A stretch of DNA of 5,160 nt from Sulfitobacter sp. (lineage in GTDB: Bacteria; Pseudomonadota; Alphaproteobacteria; Rhodobacterales; Rhodobacteraceae). Of the stretch, positions 4,937-5,160 are shown one piece after another (position 1 is the first letter of the stretch; every line of letters begins with the position of its first letter). Position numbers and translations under genes: made by a program. The stretch covers positions 1 to 5,160 of the forward strand of contig JAPKCR010000229.1 in NCBI GenBank assembly GCA_026421135.1, given 5' to 3'. The notes beneath the pieces were generated by a model that was not told where the DNA came from, searched no databases, and saw only the letters and a list, made by a program, of their open reading frames with translations.

Positions 4937-5160
4937 ATGAAAATTTCAGTTTACGCCTTGGTTGCGTCCGTTGGTGTTGCCACCAGCGCATTCGCAGCAG
5001 AAGTCGCACCGACCGCCGTTAGCTATACCGATGGCGCAGTGGAGATGTCTTTGACCGGCGTCGCCGGCAACCCTGAAGAGGGCGCTAAAATTGTCGGCAG
5101 CAAAAAGCTGGGCAACTGCGTGGCTTGCCACGAGGTCAGTGCTTTGCCTGACATCGCATG
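4937..5160 (+). CDS. soxX: SoxX, monohaem cytochrome c subunit of SoxAX (3' end outside window)
   Basis: The first 74 codons of soxX; the frame is open to the window end. It begins with a Sec signal peptide (KISVYALVASVGVATSAFA, cleavage likely after Ala20), since cytochrome c matures in the periplasm. The haem-binding motif CVACH (Cys61, Cys64, His65) sits in GSKKLGNCVACHEVSALPDI. The preceding NPEEGAKIV and the position of the haem motif fit SoxX. SoxX pairs with SoxA to form the SoxAX cytochrome, which oxidatively couples thiosulfate to the SoxY cysteine. GGGAGGA at 4927-4933 is a strong ribosome binding site, though closer to the ATG than usual. The gene is probably the first of soxXYZABCD, under its own promoter and operator, with SoxV/SoxW encoded just upstream. 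Confidence 0.92.
   Translation, partial: MKISVYALVASVGVATSAFAAEVAPTAVSYTDGAVEMSLTGVAGNPEEGAKIVGSKKLGNCVACHEVSALPDIA

Noticed and set aside
1..5160. tRNA, rRNA, CRISPR array, insertion sequence or phage attachment site
   Set aside because: No cloverleaf, spaced repeat array, transposase or terminal inverted repeats were seen on either strand.

Overview
The window looks like the 5' flank and first part of a sulfur-oxidation (sox) gene cluster from an alphaproteobacterium. It is most likely a marine Rhodobacterales/Roseobacter-clade organism or a close relative of Paracoccus. This rests on the gene order soxT-soxR-soxS (minus strand) diverging from soxV-soxW-soxX (plus strand), which is the arrangement known from Paracoccus and related sulfur oxidisers, and on the moderate GC content and protein style. 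No species can be named from the sequence alone.

Layout. Bases 2-865 (+) hold the 3' part of a bacterial type IB DNA topoisomerase gene, a neighbour unrelated to sulfur metabolism. It meets, tail to tail with a 24-base overlap, a four-gene minus-strand operon read from about 3402 down to 842. That operon is soxS (periplasmic thioredoxin), soxR (ArsR-family repressor with two sensor cysteines), soxT (YeeE/YedE-type sulfur-compound transporter) and a P-loop kinase of the uridine kinase/phosphoribulokinase superfamily. The genes are tightly packed: 69 bases between soxS and soxR, 6 bases between soxR and soxT, and a one-base TAATG stop/start overlap between soxT and the kinase. An 80-base divergent regulatory region (3403-3482) separates this operon from soxV (CcdA-type membrane electron carrier) and soxW (periplasmic thioredoxin). 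A 120-base gap (4817-4936) with a textbook ATTC-N8-GAAT operator leads into soxX, the cytochrome subunit that starts the soxXYZABCD block and is cut by the window end.

How it works together. SoxX with SoxA attaches thiosulfate sulfur to the SoxYZ carrier. SoxV moves reducing equivalents from the cytoplasm to periplasmic thioredoxins (SoxW and probably SoxS), which keep Sox components, notably the SoxY cysteine, in an active state. SoxT probably moves thiosulfate or another sulfur species across the inner membrane, possibly supplying the inducer sensed by SoxR. SoxR probably represses both the divergent S/V region and soxX until its two cysteines (Cys42 and Cys108) are oxidised or bridged by sulfur.

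Points of most interest are: a histidine where the topoisomerase should have its catalytic tyrosine; the perfect SoxR/SqrR/BigR-type operator placed inside a candidate soxX promoter; a perfect 12-base tandem duplication in the soxS-soxV control region; and the unexplained kinase coupled to soxT.
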